Under the pieces are notes generated by a model. It saw only the letters and a program-made list of their open reading frames with translations. It did not search any database and was not told the origin of the DNA. 64,000 nt of DNA from the NCBI GenBank assembly GCA_035771175.1, contig CM069608.1, positions 29,078,019 to 29,142,018 on the forward strand. Direction: 5' to 3'. Positions 36,301 to 48,504 of the stretch are shown piece after piece (position 1 is the first letter of the stretch; each line of letters opens with the position of its first letter). The translations under genes were made by a program, and so were the position numbers. The stretch is from Paratinospora sagittata. Lineage: Eukaryota; Streptophyta; Magnoliopsida; Ranunculales; Menispermaceae.

Positions 36301-37261
36301 GCTTCAGAGATTCGAAAGTAATTTTGACAGAACCATCAGCTTGTTTCTTCAAGAGTGGACAAGAGATACTTGTAACAGGTTCTGAACGTTGTAGGAAGTG
36401 TTCATAATTGGTGAACCATGTTAACGGTATCAACTCGTGGAGGATCTTCCGAGGGATCTGCTTAGGGATCTGAATAATTGTTGGAACGTCAGTATCATTA
36501 ACAAAAGCCATGATAGTACCTGTTGGTTTCTGAGTTCTGAGATGGATAGCATGATCCTGAAGGCGAAACGCCATTTGATGATGAAGAGTAGCCATAATAC
36601 TATCAGTGCGATGTTGAACACCAGAAAATTGGATCTGGACCTTAAACCTCGTAGGTAAGGTAGGATCTTTCAAACAGACATTGAAATCTGGAGTAATTGT
36701 AAAGATCATAGATCCATGACTGAGAGAAGTGATGACGGTTCCAATACAAGCATGTTCATAAGATAACAGATTCGTATCAAGCAGAGCTATACGAGCTGTC
36801 ATAGGTAAATCACCGCGACCATGATAAGAGAGAACAAGGCGGATGGCGCCCATATGAAGATGGGTGTATCCGTTAGCTAACCAATGACGGATGAAGGATG
36901 GTTCAAACTCAAGGGTTACATACTGTTCTTGCATAGTTGACTCAAGGGTACAATGAGTAAGAGCTGTACTCTGTATATATTCCTTAATAGGAGGACTCTT
37001 ACGACTAATTAATTTTTTGACAGACGTGGAAAACGACTGAGATTTTTTGTGGAATAACCAGTAAGGATTTAACAGGGGAGGTATAGTTTCAGAAACTTTA
37101 CTATCTTCAGGCAAGTGAGTGACTTCGACTAAATCATCAATTTTGGAGGCTTGTCGAATACATGAGGCAGGAAGACTTGAAAAATTAAAAGAGGAAGATT
37201 TTAAAATCGGATTAGGGTCGGACGTAGAAGATGAAGGGGGACTATCACCAAAGGGTTCCAT
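33197..37261 (-). CDS. Pararetrovirus polyprotein 5' part: movement, capsid, protease (3' truncated)
   Basis: A 1354-codon open frame starting at the ATG at 37259-37261. A 30K-type movement domain lies at about residues 90-330, with the conserved ARIALLDTNLL segment near 155. A long proline-rich linker with a short helical stretch (about 480-780) follows. The capsid core (GPWFSLDDVPYEQW ... CCSLRKKDLYRHY) lies at about 840-1040, then a Lys-rich tail and CCHC finger CYICKKPGHFAKQC near 1100. The aspartic protease has DTGAFKSM near 1219. Viral sense ends at 33328; the last 43 codons are antisense RT. RT and RNase H are missing on this strand. The absence of stops over 3.9 kb points to a young insertion. 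Confidence 0.9.
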   Translation of the reverse strand: MEPFGDSPPSSSTSDPNPILKSSSFNFSSLPASCIRQASKIDDLVEVTHLPEDSKVSETIPPLLNPYWLFHKKSQSFSTSVKKLISRKSPPIKEYIQSTALTHCTLESTMQEQYVTLEFEPSFIRHWLANGYTHLHMGAIRLVLSYHGRGDLPMTARIALLDTNLLSYEHACIGTVITSLSHGSMIFTITPDFNVCLKDPTLPTRFKVQIQFSGVQHRTDSIMATLHHQMAFRLQDHAIHLRTQKPTGTIMAFVNDTDVPTIIQIPKQIPRKILHELIPLTWFTNYEHFLQRSEPVTSISCPLLKKQADGSVKITFESLKQSTDSLPVHHSMMIQPVSHYDLSDSGNPPLHSFAPDGHLVYHSHVDGHFIWDCAPEMCHPGCPCIDDIEEELWLDSLGPPYEYTKPKKSKRKSSFYSPCRSKLKHLPPDPPAPPAAPMVSPCFPIGPYDQDFPPLTRVTDPTHHTTAKPFVPLNEIKSDGSPKPLTSAEEVLNWQTKNAVVQNGYLQQIDQHLTQLSTTTASLTQQNDIQAAISQKYYTELSMKIQELDTLLRYYIQHNITGPSFDAAEHEIRQLKEQLSYVMNDLQRFSPPIAPVFPEAYPMSLVRSSFPSQPSPPLYSFLPPPVPKTDRQTVFLNTLIKASKAPAPQPPAQPFSQPPTVTLPPPVPPSVSTVPPPRGPRPLFGDKGKAPMPYSPFVPSTPSYTSIVHTPPVSVPATLPPQPPTQPPPSHPIIPYDDLTYVAPIDDLDHFESLSLGASDADTENYTDVSSDPAMSELSESYLMDISALNQIHMADDPSSSQTQPQAYDEEVDMRDINNPPPEQANNPQQFFNRNGTGPWFSLDDVPYEQWRSKLISWAAWMSNQMIADRTSNIVISDFISRCTGFVRDWFSSLGEYRMIQLTQLSLTDFFNVLVKEFIGDAVILEKKYKQEYFTMRCCSLRKKDLYRHYTRMLQRYHLLGGYDKTDLKHTFIASLPQETHPELNRLLKALGRPLEQLSLAEIFQQLLEAIERNCELRRLISESQTSTFYTSNVCDKKYLEIGCKSNCHCPPKKTKQSSKLWKFHKKNPQKLSKFSKRRRWKNKRHLRYFKRRTTPSTTTRCYICKKPGHFAKQCPDKTKKGQHLIQQIQHSYSLQDNQDIESVFSEQDSPNDDTLFVYHEASSDYEDPISSPDDDDDAYIGMIKPYHPPALATAHVMPYAEISVLPTRFDTPIKVIGYFDTGAFKSMMNPRILPDKYWKPHTESFKAANNEIFQTQLITTRKIGLKFFPNLIIWTHILGCTLPDKDILFGMDLYAQSKLRILPHGISYQNQLHSKEVNFGCAENTLLFREHDTMLLCNVQELIDKLVMSSFSL

Positions 37262-37639
37262 GGATACTTACAGACCACCTTGTCTTACGTCGGCACTCGC
37301 TCTTGGCCCGTCAAGACCCTGTCTGTGTGATATCCAACGGAGAAAACTGGTGAAAAATAGATTCCTCTGCTTCTATTAAAGACCAAAATCAATTTTCAAA
37401 ATCTAAGTACTCGTTCAATCATCAACTTCGACTGTATCACATATATAACAAGCAAAACATAAGCGAAGTAAACCACAACATAAGATAGCAAATATAACCA
37501 AGACTATAATCAACCACAAAGGGAGATGACTCAAGAGAGACATAGTTTAGAGGTTAAAAAGATGTTCGAAAATAAGGATAATCGTATGCAAACAGACACA
37601 CATAAGAATTCCTAAAAGGATTATAACAGTAAAAGCATA
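37038..37639 (-). repeat. Right arm of 602-bp viral inverted repeat
   Basis: Mirror copy of 32186-32787. It includes 378 bp of intergenic region (37262-37639) without TATA box or primer site. Viral similarity stops at 37639, where AT-rich host DNA begins. Confidence 0.9.
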
Positions 37640-37954
37640 AATATAATATAATAAACTTATAAAAAAGGAAGAAGATCTAGACAGCAAGGCTTAATACGTG
37701 GATTTAGAATTAGCAATCATTTTAAAACTTAATTTTCAAATAGAAAAAGAAATCTATTAATTGTTCTCATGAAATAATTTAAATCTTATAGTATGCTTAA
37801 ATATAAGTAGGGAAATACAACCTCTTTTATAGTACAAAAACTGAAACTTTTCTTCTGACTCTTCCATCTTATCATTTATCAAATAAGTACTTACAACATT
37901 TATAATCTTAGATATATTTTAAAAAATATTTAAGAGTTGATTTAAAAGTAGTAT
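37640..37954. other. Host flank of the viral locus
   Basis: AT-rich sequence directly at the viral breakpoint (AATATAATATAATAAAC). No gene seen. Confidence 0.5.
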
Positions 37955-38160
37955 TTTTTTTTTTTTTTTTAACGAGTACTTGAGATAGTGTCAGGTATGG
38001 CCAACTTATGTGCACCAATACTAACTAACCACCCTAGGGGCACTAGCAATACTGCTGTCAAGTAAATGTACTAGTGGCCACTAGGACATAATGTTATAAA
38101 TTGAACCCAAGACTTTTATCTTACAGGCCAGAGGTCAACCACTCGACCATCCTTCACATC
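37955..38160 (-). repeat. tRNA-derived SINE-like repeat
   Basis: On the minus strand from about 38158: GGATGGTCGAGTGGTTGACC is a strong A-box-like segment, and CTTGGGTTCAATTT about 45 bp on is B-box-like. The plus-strand T run at 37956-37971 is the A tail. This is the clearest SINE in the window. Confidence 0.75.
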
Positions 38161-39782
38161 ACATGGCTAACTAATTATTTGAAAGTTGTTTTGAGGTCGG
38201 AGTAGAGAAAATGTTGATATGCTCATGAATTATGATAACTATGAACAATTTATTTTAATTAATTAGCATTTTGCTATGTAATTTAGATCTTATATATAAT
38301 AAAGTATTTAAGTACAAATTCACTACTTTAGTTTCTTCAAACCACATTTTCGGTTGAGATTGGTAGGAAAACTGGTCTCCGTGGTTAGATAATTTTATAG
38401 GAAAAAAGGGGGAAAAGAAAAAGTTAAAAAGAAAAAAAAAAAAGACTTGTTCTCTTAGATATAATAAATGTAATAAGCATGTGCATGAAAAAGGTTATTC
38501 TGTTTTTCACTGTAAGCATGAAAAGAGGAAAACAAAATCTTTTCAACTAAAAGAATTCCCCTTAGCCTAAAAAAAAATTAAAAAGAAAAAAAAAAGTTTG
38601 GAAAAAAAGCAACAATTATGCAGCCTTTTTTTTTCTTAATTTTGGAAAATGGTTATATATTCTATTTTTTTTTACCATAGAAAATTTTTATTTATTTATT
38701 TAAAAAATATTTATTCGATCTAAAAATTATACTCAAAATCATATTTATGTTGATATGGTGTATGATGATTGAAGGGTGTTTTTTTTTTCTATCTAATGAT
38801 TTAATTATATAGTGTATTAACACATCAACTTGGATATAGATTTAAGTATATATCTTGAATTGTTTTAACACTCCTTTATTTACTTTTTTAGAAAAAAAAA
38901 ATATTCTAGAACCCATCAAAACAATCTAGAATTAAAGAAAATCAAGGCAATATAATTAGATAATAATCATTCAATTCAACGGGTCATCGGGCTTGATGCT
39001 AATTGATTAAAGGTATATGATTAGCAAGTAAAGACGAAATATTAATGAAGGCATCTAGGGGTTGATGCTCATTGACTTATCCCCCTAATAAGGTTAAGCA
39101 TATTTAGTAGTTTGAGAAGCCAAACAAACCTAACTATATTTAATTTTATCTATCTAAATGCTTAAACCAAAGACCCTACTTTTGCATTTTGTCCAATTCA
39201 ATGTACTTCCTCTAGTGTCCTTTAGTTTATGTTTTCATGCACTGAGCTTTAGGTCCATAGTACAAGGGGATCTTCAGCTTTTATAGAAAACATATATATA
39301 TATATATATAGGATCTAAACATATACACTTCATCAACTTCTACACATTTATCCATATAAATTTGTAAAAATTTCATGTAGTATTAGTTTTCTAAGGACCT
39401 TCTTCTTCAAGGGTATTTGTTAATAGTTCTCTAATATCAAGATACTATTGGGTTTAGTGTTTATGTGCCCAATGGAATTAATTATGTCGAATATATATAT
39501 AATTAATTTTGCTAAATTAATTAACGACAAGAGCGAGCGGTGTATATGCTAATGCGCTCAATGCTCAATGTTAATTAACTGGCATTTAATCACGGGGTAC
39601 TAGTGTGTTACTTCATGTTGTTTATAGGTTTTAAATGGGTTTAACCCTTGGATTGCGCTGCTTTTATATATAGGGATCTAATTCATTAGAACTATTGTTT
39701 TAGTGAGAATAAATACAAATTGATTAGGTTATTTATCTCTAAGTTACCCACAAAACATTGGTCTATTGTTTTATTTTATCAG
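38161..39782. other. Intergenic DNA, no gene seen
   Basis: AT-rich, with long A and T runs and a TA microsatellite at about 39291-39310. No coding or RNA gene is supported. Confidence 0.55.
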
Positions 39783-39957
39783 TATTTTTTTTTCTTTTTT
39801 CTTTTTTGAACTATCAGAGCCCACCCTGATTAATCCATGGGATATGGCCACAAACACCCAAGGGTGCCGTTGGATGAATGAAGAGGCTCGAATTTAAAAT
39901 TTATTTTATAATAAAACCTTATGTACCTCCACTCTACCACTTGCCCAATTTAATGTT
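39783..39957 (-). repeat. tRNA-derived SINE-like repeat
   Basis: On the minus strand, GGGCAAGTGGTAGAGTGGAG (A-box-like) starts near 39956 and AAATTCGAGCCTC (B-box-like) lies about 45 bp later. A T-rich plus-strand run (39786-39808) would be its tail. Confidence 0.65.
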
Positions 39958-42764
39958 GGGTTTTTTTATCTCTAATCTTCATCCTTATGTTAAATAAAAC
40001 ATATATATATTAAGGAGGGGTCATGGTTCATAAACTGTTCAATCCATAGAGTTACGAAATTATCTTATTATAAATTACTTAAAATAAAATAATTTTCTAT
40101 AAAAATATGAATATTTTTATTTTTTGATGTAATTAAAATCAACAAAGTTATTTAAAAATGAAAAATGTTTTAGTAACGCACTTAAAAAATATACTTTGTT
40201 GACATTAATTAACCCTTAAAGTTATTAGATCGAATCACATGAGATCCAACAACACTTAAGTGGCAAATGTCAATAAAGAGCACTTTTGTAGCACCACTCA
40301 AATTGGAAAATGCGTTGAAAACACACTTTTAAAACAAGGACAAGGTAGGGCTTGTCGGCAACTCTATTTTTGTCCTCCATTTTGCTAAAACTCTAATTAA
40401 AGTAAGTTTCGTATGAAATGGAATGTTTGGCATGTATTTTAGGTAAAAAATAGAAACTAATAAAAAGTACTTATAATACAAAATTACTATTAATCCTTCT
40501 TGATAATAAAAATAACTTTTATAAAATGGAAATAAGATAAACTTTTCATGAAATTCTTGATAAAAAAATTTTATTGTCAACTGCACAAGTATTCTCATTG
40601 TAAAGATTTGATCAAACACTATTAATAACGAATAAATGAAGATGAGATTTTTTTAATAGATTAATAAAAAATAATTGCAAGCACACAATGTAAGTTATAA
40701 CACTTAACAAGGTCGATCTACAATAATTAGGCAAGTCATTTTAGATTTTTTAGAAAATAAATCAAAATTTATGTACTATATAAGTCAAAGAATAGCAATA
40801 GTTTGATTTCTAGCCTCCTAGATATGAAATTAATTAATAAATAAAAAAAATCTAAAACTGAATTTAAATTAACTTGAAATAAAAATAAAGCAATGAAAAA
40901 AAAGAACAATAGACAAAAGGAATTAAACAAATAAAAAGAGAAAGTAATAAATTCAAAGAACTAAATTTATTAATGTAAAAAAAAAAAAAATTTATAGAAC
41001 TCCAAACCCTCAGACAATATCATTTTACTCAAGGCTTGAATCAACTACTGAAAATAAAATTTAACCTAAAAAAATAAAAAATAAAAATGAGAGTAGAGAT
41101 GAAATGATCTGATCCCTTGGTGCTCCCTTTATATAGTTGATTTGTTTCTAAAATAATTATTTTTTTACATTTAATTTAAAGATTTCATCCTCCATAAATC
41201 TTTCTAAAATCAACGCTAATATGTTAGTACATAAGATTTCTATCAAATTTAAAAAAATATTAAAATGATAGTGCCATCTTGGGAGAAAAATCTTTCTATT
41301 TTCTTCAATTTGATTTCTATATATTATTTTGATATATGAAACCTTTTTCTTGGCTGCCACCTGGTGGAGAGCAATTCCATATGGCTTTAGATATTTTAAA
41401 ATTAATTTTAGACCTGAAAAATACCTTAAACAAAGACGAAGTGAAATATCAAAATATATTTTATGAAAATAAATTACTTTAAACAATTGTCCAATGCTCT
41501 TCGGAAAAATGATATTCGGGTCCTTTGAAATATTGGATTATTTGATATTCGAGACCTTCGAAATATTGAATTATTTTCAATTCTCAAAAGAAAAATAAAA
41601 TAAAATAAAATTCAACAACCAAATTTATAATGAATCCTAAGAAATTGTGACAAAAAAATATTTTTCCTAAAATATACTTCTAAAATAGCCTAAAATGACC
41701 TAAAAAGATGTTTATTGTTATTATTTTCTATTTTTTTGTTTTTTTCTTTTATTTCATAACCTAAAAGCACTAAAAATAGGGGTAAAATCTATAAATTTGT
41801 GATTTTATCAAACAATAAGACACAATATTTAAGGAACCAATTGACTGGCAAGACAATTAGTGGAGCCATTAAAACCATTTATAGTTGTCGAAGCTCACTT
41901 TAGCTTGCTCCACATGTCGTAGGATATTGCTTTTCCTACGAGTCCTAAGTAGGCCACTGCACATGTAACGTGTTCTATGGTAGCAAATTCTAAGTATTTT
42001 ATTTTTTTCCTTGAAAAAAACCTCTTGCTTCTATGAGATGAGGCTTCTTATGAGTTTTAGTACGGAAGAATACATAGTTGATAGCTAATCTCTAGAGTTG
42101 AACTCACCAACAGTAGGCCCTTAAGCTCAAAATCCCACACGAGTGTTGATGTTGATGCCGATATCGATGTCGATCCCGATAAGCAGCTTCACGTTGATGC
42201 CAAAATTGGACCAAATTAAAGTAGAGTTTGCTCCCTTGACTCATGTTAGATCTTCTCCCATTATTGACATGCTAAATCTATAAAGAAAACAACTAAGACA
42301 AATCAGGGACAGTCGTATGATGCTTATGAATTAATCCAATCCAATGTTTACTTAAGTTGTTGGAAAAGCTACAAATCATTAATTTTGATGAAAAGTTTTC
42401 TTATACCTTTTAGGATATTAGACCAAGTATTTATATAGGCCTTAGAGGCATGAGTGCCTCGCAAATATTTATTGATACTTGTCTATTAGGATTACAAAGG
42501 CTTACTACATTGCCCCCTAATTGTTTGGCGGGCACATCGTTGAAATTGATTAATCTATGGTCATATTAGACTTCTAGAACCTTCTTCCGCGTTCATGTCA
42601 CGAGTAGTGGAGTTGTAGAGTTAGTTAGAGGTCTCTATCATGCGTGCACCACATCACCATTCTATTTAAACGCCCTACAGTTTTCTTCCATATGGGCCTT
42701 TTTATTTGAGCGCTAGTACACAGATTCAACCTATAGTTATGAGGCTTTGCTCCGTATTATAGGT
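39958..42764. other. Intergenic DNA, no gene seen
   Basis: AT-rich. Contains a 33-bp tandem pair at 41511-41576 (GATATTCGRGWCCTTYGAAA) and a GATGTYGAT-rich patch near 42143-42200. Open frames here are short, and AT-biased composition explains them. Confidence 0.55.
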
Positions 42765-43805
42765 CTGAAGTTCTTGGTCATAGAACTATGTCTATCTGCT
42801 TATAGGCAAGGTCACATGGTTTTAATAATATTGTTCGTTCTTCCTTAGAAACTCACGAGCATGTCTACTTCTAGAACAAACTCCACATGCTTATGAACAA
42901 GTGCACGTATTGTCTTCATCCTACTTGTTTTTCCTTAGAAGCTCATGGGTAAGTTTGCTCGTAGATTTGCCTTCACATGCTTATAGGCACAATCATTGCG
43001 CGGTCTTTATCTTACCCATTCATCCTTGAAGGTCATAGACAGATTTACTCATAGGACCATCTCCGCGTGTTTATTGTAAAGGCTGCATAGTCGTCATCTT
43101 GCATGTTATTTTTTAGAAGCTCACAAGAAGGTTTACAAGAAAAACCACCTCCATGTGCTTATGGGTGAGGTTATAATGTAGTATGAATCCTACCTATTCA
43201 TTCTTAGAAGTTTATGGATAGGTCTCCTCTTAGAATTACCCCCACGTGCTTATGTGCAAGACAATGTGGCATTCATCCTGTGTGTTTTTTGCTTAAATCT
43301 CACGAGTAGACTCGTTAGAACAACCTCCACATACTTATGTTTAAGGTCATGTAGTTTTTATCCCTGACCATTTTTCTTTAAAAGCCCACGGACAGGTTTA
43401 CTCATAAAACCGTATCTATGGGTTTATAGCAAATTAGTCACATGGTTTTTATCTTGCTCGTTCTTCCATAAAAGCTCATAGGGATCTCTGTTCGTAAAAT
43501 CATCTCGACATCCTTATAAGAAAGGTCACATCATCTTCATCCACCATATTTTTTCTTAGAAATTTAGGAGTAGGTCTACTCTTAGAACCACCTTCAAGTG
43601 CTTATGCACAAGCTATGTAGTCTTCATTCTGTTTGTTTTAATTTCCTTAGAAGTTCACAAGTAAATTTGCTTGTGGAACTACCTCCACTTGTTTATGGGA
43701 GAGGTTATATGATTTTTATCTTGCTTGATTTACTTAGAAGCTCACGACAAATTTGCATGTAGAACCATTATATGTTTATGAACAAGGTCATATGGTTTTT
43801 CCAGT
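42765..43805. repeat. Diverged tandem array, about twelve units of roughly 90 bp
   Basis: The unit starts with CTTAGAAGCTCA, continues through CATGCTTATGRRCAAGGTCA and ends in a T-rich TTCATCCT-like part. Unit starts near 42843, 42933, 43024, 43112, 43203, 43291, 43376, 43466, 43555, 43645 and 43732 give spacings of 85-91 bp. One weaker unit precedes them. Copies are clearly diverged, so the array is old. No open frame crosses it. Confidence 0.88.
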
Positions 43806-46800
43806 AATAAGACAATTACTTATGCCAGAAAGAGAAAGACCTTAAAAATCATTTTCCATATCCATAAGTTATTAAGCATTATTCAATAATTGAAAAGGTT
43901 GTGTTGTGGATAAACACATCTAAGAATCGTTTGCCCATGTTCATGCTCTCTCTCTCTCTCTAAAAAATTCTGGTATCAAATATTTGGAGTGATATACTAA
44001 TAATATTGTTAATTTTTTACTTTTTTCATTATAATTTCCTATATATTTGAGAAATTAAAATGGGGACACGAGAACCTTCCATGGAAAGTGAATATTTCTT
44101 TGATTAATAATAGCTTTCGATATTACCTTTTTCAATATTTTGTAATCTTTTTTGTTAAAAAGTTGCACATTATATATATTTAATTTCTGAATACATATTA
44201 ATTGATATTTGGATTAAAAACTTTTACGACACATGGCATTGGCATATACTCTAATACTATTCCAACGAAGTTAATAAATAAAGCATGAACACATTTACTT
44301 AATTAATTGATTGATAATTAATTAAATAGGATATCAATTCGATTTGGACAAAAGCCAAAAACTTGCAATTAGTCCAAACAAGGGAGTAATATTCAAGGGC
44401 TAATGGATGGAAAATACACCAAAATCAAGTAGAGAACAAAGCGGCAAATGATTTGGAGGAGACGCTAAGTTCTGTTTTTAATATGTATATAAATCATTAA
44501 AAAGGATATATATATATATATATATATATATGTGGTACATAGTAGTCGTGATGTTGAGGTCTCAACCAGCAATCATTTCATGACACGTGGTAACAATTAT
44601 TTTTCCAAACAAAGACGGCCTTGCCTTGTTTCTTCTTTCGTTCGCTTGAAATCCAAGTCACCATACACAGTAGTCCACGCCCACACTAGCTCCCCTAATG
44701 GTCTGTCTTTTGGTTTTTTAATGAAAATACTCTCAATTTTTTTTCTTTTTCTTTTTTTACCATGTATATTTAATTATTTATGTTAATAATAACTTAATAT
44801 GCATTATTGAGTTCTTATTTAATAGTTATAATTTTTAGATCGTATTATTTTTAACATAGTATCAAAATTTTAATTTTATAAGAAATCTTGGGTTTAAGTC
44901 TCGTTATTAATATTTACATAATTGATATTTCTCTTCTTCTATTTTTCTTATGGCTCTTCACGTGCAACCATCCTGCAAGTGAGGAGGAGTGTCTATAACT
45001 TTTGAGTTGAGTGATTTCTAACAATTTATATTATTTTAACATTGAAATAAGGTGGACACAACTGATTCAATGACCGTAGTACTTTGACGAAGATCAAAGT
45101 TTGAGTAAGGCCAATAGTCTTTGATGAGATAGGCATCTCACATGCACCCTACCTGGATATGAGGTCAATCCCTCTGCATATTTTAAAAATACCCACTTTG
45201 AGACCATTTTTTATATCCTTCTTAAACTAATATTAGTGATTTAAAAAATATTATAAGTAATTTAATTAAATTACTTTTTCACATATTTTACTTTTTCATG
45301 CTTAAAATTAATATATTTTCAATTTTGCTTTTCTCAACTATAATTTTTCCTTTTTGATTTTTTGTTATTATTCTTATATTTTTATTGAAAAATATAAAAT
45401 GACCCATTACGTAAAGAACAACTTATTATAAATAATAATGATAATAACTACTAATAAATAGTGTAATTCATCTTCAACACATACATAATTTAGTATATAT
45501 ATATATCTAAGTGTAGGAATTATTTTAAATATCTGTTTTAAAATATTTGTATTAAATTACCTATATGATTTGTGTTTTATTATATGTAATATTGGTTTCA
45601 TAAATGATTATAATATTACATTGGGTTCAATTTGGTTAAAGTGTTAATTAAGACGAGAATATACAATCATATGTGTGGTTCGATCCAGACAAATAGTGAC
45701 AACTATATGCCATATGATACTGATGTTATATAAAAAGTACTTAGAAATAAAAATAAAAAATAAAAAATAAAAGGCCGTCATTCCTTATTTGCCTTTTTTA
45801 TCTTCTTAAGGACATAGATGACATCCCTTCCATGCTTGTACATTTTATTATAATATCTGTTTTTTCTACATTATTTTTTATTAAAATGGGTTAATTTGAT
45901 AGAGTTCTAAGTTATTTCTTCCATCTTGTTATCTTTCACTCAAAATAATTGAAACGAAATAAGATAATAGTTTTGTGATTTGTGGTGTTTGATTATTTAT
46001 AAACTAATAAACTTATATATATATCATAAGTATTATATAATCAGGGAAGCTAATTTATCATTTGACTCTTGTCATCATAATGAATTCAATTCAACATCGA
46101 AAAAACAAGAAGAAAGAGATAGTCAGACTTCAAGCCAGATAAGAGTCTGTACTGTGGAGAGTACATGAATGTAGCTCTTTAGATAAGCCGCCGCCCTCTG
46201 CATTAAATCCGCCAAGTGAACCGTACAAAAAATTACAAATTTTGTTCTTTTTACCATATTTTGCTCTACTGTGGAGGATACATTTAAAAATGTAATTTAA
46301 CACATTTTTACAATGATCCGTCTTATTCGGAAGACATTTTTTAAAATATGTTTTTTTTAATAAGCATTTTTAAAAAAAATTGATCTTATCTTCTTTTTTT
46401 TTAACCAAAATTTGCCTAAAAATAAATATTATCAAATACCTTAAAAGGTTATTTTGTCCAATAACTAGTTTATGTGCACTTGCCTTCCATATATATATAT
46501 ATATATATATATATATTTCAATATTATCTTGTTAATATATTCACTAATGTTGTTTGTATTAAATTAATAAAAATGTATATTTATTTATAAATAGAAAGAG
46601 GTTAAAAATAGTAAAATATTAGAATTAAAAAATAGAAAAGATAGATTACATATAAAATAGCTTAAAAGTTCGAGATGGGGAGGGAATAGGGTATTAGCCC
46701 CATTAGTAATTTTTAAAATAAATGATAAATATAAGTTAAAGTTGGTTTATTAGCAGGAAGATTTGTATTTGAAGATGATTAAAAGGCAGGAGGTTTTATT

Positions 46801-48480
46801 TTTTACTATAATATCCTCACAAATTAAATATTTAATTTTTTTTTGCAAAGAACAAAAGAGAGGGTAAATGTGGAAGAAGTGCAAAAACATCCATGCGGTG
46901 AAAAATTTTAAATAGATTTATTATATTAATATAGATATAGATCATATAGATTATATTTTGTGCCTTTTTTCTCCAACTTTACAAGAGCTATTAGTTTTTT
47001 CTTATTTTTTCAAATATCAGCTAATGATTAAGTTGGGCTGTTAAAAAAGAAATGAATTGCAATAAAAACTATACTATGCCAAATATATTGGATTATATAT
47101 ATAACAAATATATATTTTTTTAACCTATAAAATGAGTATCAAGAGAGGTTGAGCCCATCTTTGGAGGTCATATAATCCATTTAGTGAAATATGTACTATA
47201 TTTTTCTTTGTTCATTCTAATTTCTCTTATAAAAAAATAAATATGTAGCTTGTTTGTTTTCAATATATTGATATCAAATTATTGTTCATTCTACATTAAG
47301 CTTCCCTCATTATTTTATTACTATTATTCAATTAAGTTTTATTTTTCCAAAACTATGTAGAATTAATTGGCTACATGAATTCACATGCTCTTGTCCTTGT
47401 ATACTCTAAGATTGAGTCAATATTTTATAACGAATTGCCTCATTATATTTAGTCTTTTTCTTTGGGCGAAATTAATCTTTTTAGACTTATACATGATAGA
47501 GACATTTGGACTGATCCTCCTAATATAGACGGATAATATAGGGGCACGCCTAGACTCAAACTCGAGACTTGAATCTTAACCCCACTTATACTCAATTCCT
47601 CAACCACCTCAGTTGCCACTTATTGGGAAAAAAATATTTCCTTTTGTTATTACAAAGAGGAGAGTAAAATTGACATTTAGGAAACTTCTTAAAATACTCT
47701 CTAAAACAATTTAGTAATTATTTATTACATTAAAAACTTCTTTTTTAGCAAAACTTTTTTTTTATTAACTTTTCTATATATATAAGCATTTATTTCTTAG
47801 TTATTTTTTTCATAAGCTCTACAGATATAAGGAAGTATATCAAAACACACTCTCTATCAAAAAGAAAAAATCAAGTAAAAATCAAATAAATACCTCAATA
47901 TGCTTTAATAGAAGAAAATCTAGTAACTGATACTGTGTTTTTGAGATTTAACTTAATTAGTACATAATTTATTTCAGCTTAACACAAAATTTATTCCCAT
48001 GTTAAAAAAAAATAAAATCTGAGTAATTATTCTATGGCCCTTGAGAGTTACTAAAAAGTAGTATAATTTGCAGCAATATAGGCATAAAAAGTCATGCTAG
48101 TGAAGTAACTCTAAAATTTACTACTTCCTTGTCATATAAAGTAAAATCATAATATTTTATAGGTACAGCGCATTTAAATTAATGTCTAATAAAAATACAA
48201 TCTTTCTGAAAAAACTAATTAAATTATAACAAATTCTTGAATAAATTTATACAATTACAGTGCATGCATTCGGGATATTTTCGCTGAAATCATTTATTTA
48301 AAATTTCCAATAAAATATATATATATATATATATAACGTTTTCAGTCGTTTTCAGTGTTGAAGTGCCGTAATTTGTACGGTTTGAGTACAATTGTAGTAA
48401 CTTTCATCATTTTCCCATACAAATAATATGATAAAATGCAATTAAATAATTAATAAACGTGTCACAAATATACGACGGGA
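43806..48480. other. Intergenic DNA, no gene seen
   Basis: AT-rich. TA microsatellites occur at about 44508-44531, 46488-46515 and 48314-48335. A possible SINE is listed at 47470-47625. No coding region is supported. Confidence 0.55.
47470..47625 (-). repeat. Possible tRNA-derived SINE
   Basis: The minus strand has CAACTGAGGTGGTTGAGGAA (A-box-like) near 47618 and CGAGTTTGAGTCTAG (B-box-like) about 50 bp later. The tail is not clear, so this is a weak call. Confidence 0.4.
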
Positions 48481-48504
48481 CAATATTGCTGGCCAAACTC
48501 GTCC

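Larger units (their letters stand above)
29049..37639. mobile_element. Rearranged endogenous pararetrovirus (Caulimoviridae, florendovirus-like)
   Basis: 8.6 kb of viral DNA in two head-to-head parts. The forward part (29049-33327) runs RT-RNase H, ORF2, intergenic region, then an ORF1 start fused to RT. The reverse part (37639-33328) runs partial intergenic region, movement protein, capsid, zinc finger and protease. There are no LTRs and no integrase, which separates it from gypsy elements. The MP-CP-PR-RT-RH polyprotein order plus a small second ORF is that of florendoviruses; petuviruses are an alternative. Both flanks are AT-rich host DNA. Long frames are open, but each part lacks a portion of the genome, so neither is a complete unit. 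Confidence 0.88.

Noticed and set aside
40329..41486. Two minus-strand frames of about 100 codons
   Set aside because: Composition is that of AT-rich random DNA (Phe, Ile, Lys, Tyr), with no motif or gene context.
42143..42200. GATGTYGAT-rich patch as a coding repeat
   Set aside because: Too short, not continued in any open frame and not in the phase of the 90-bp array.
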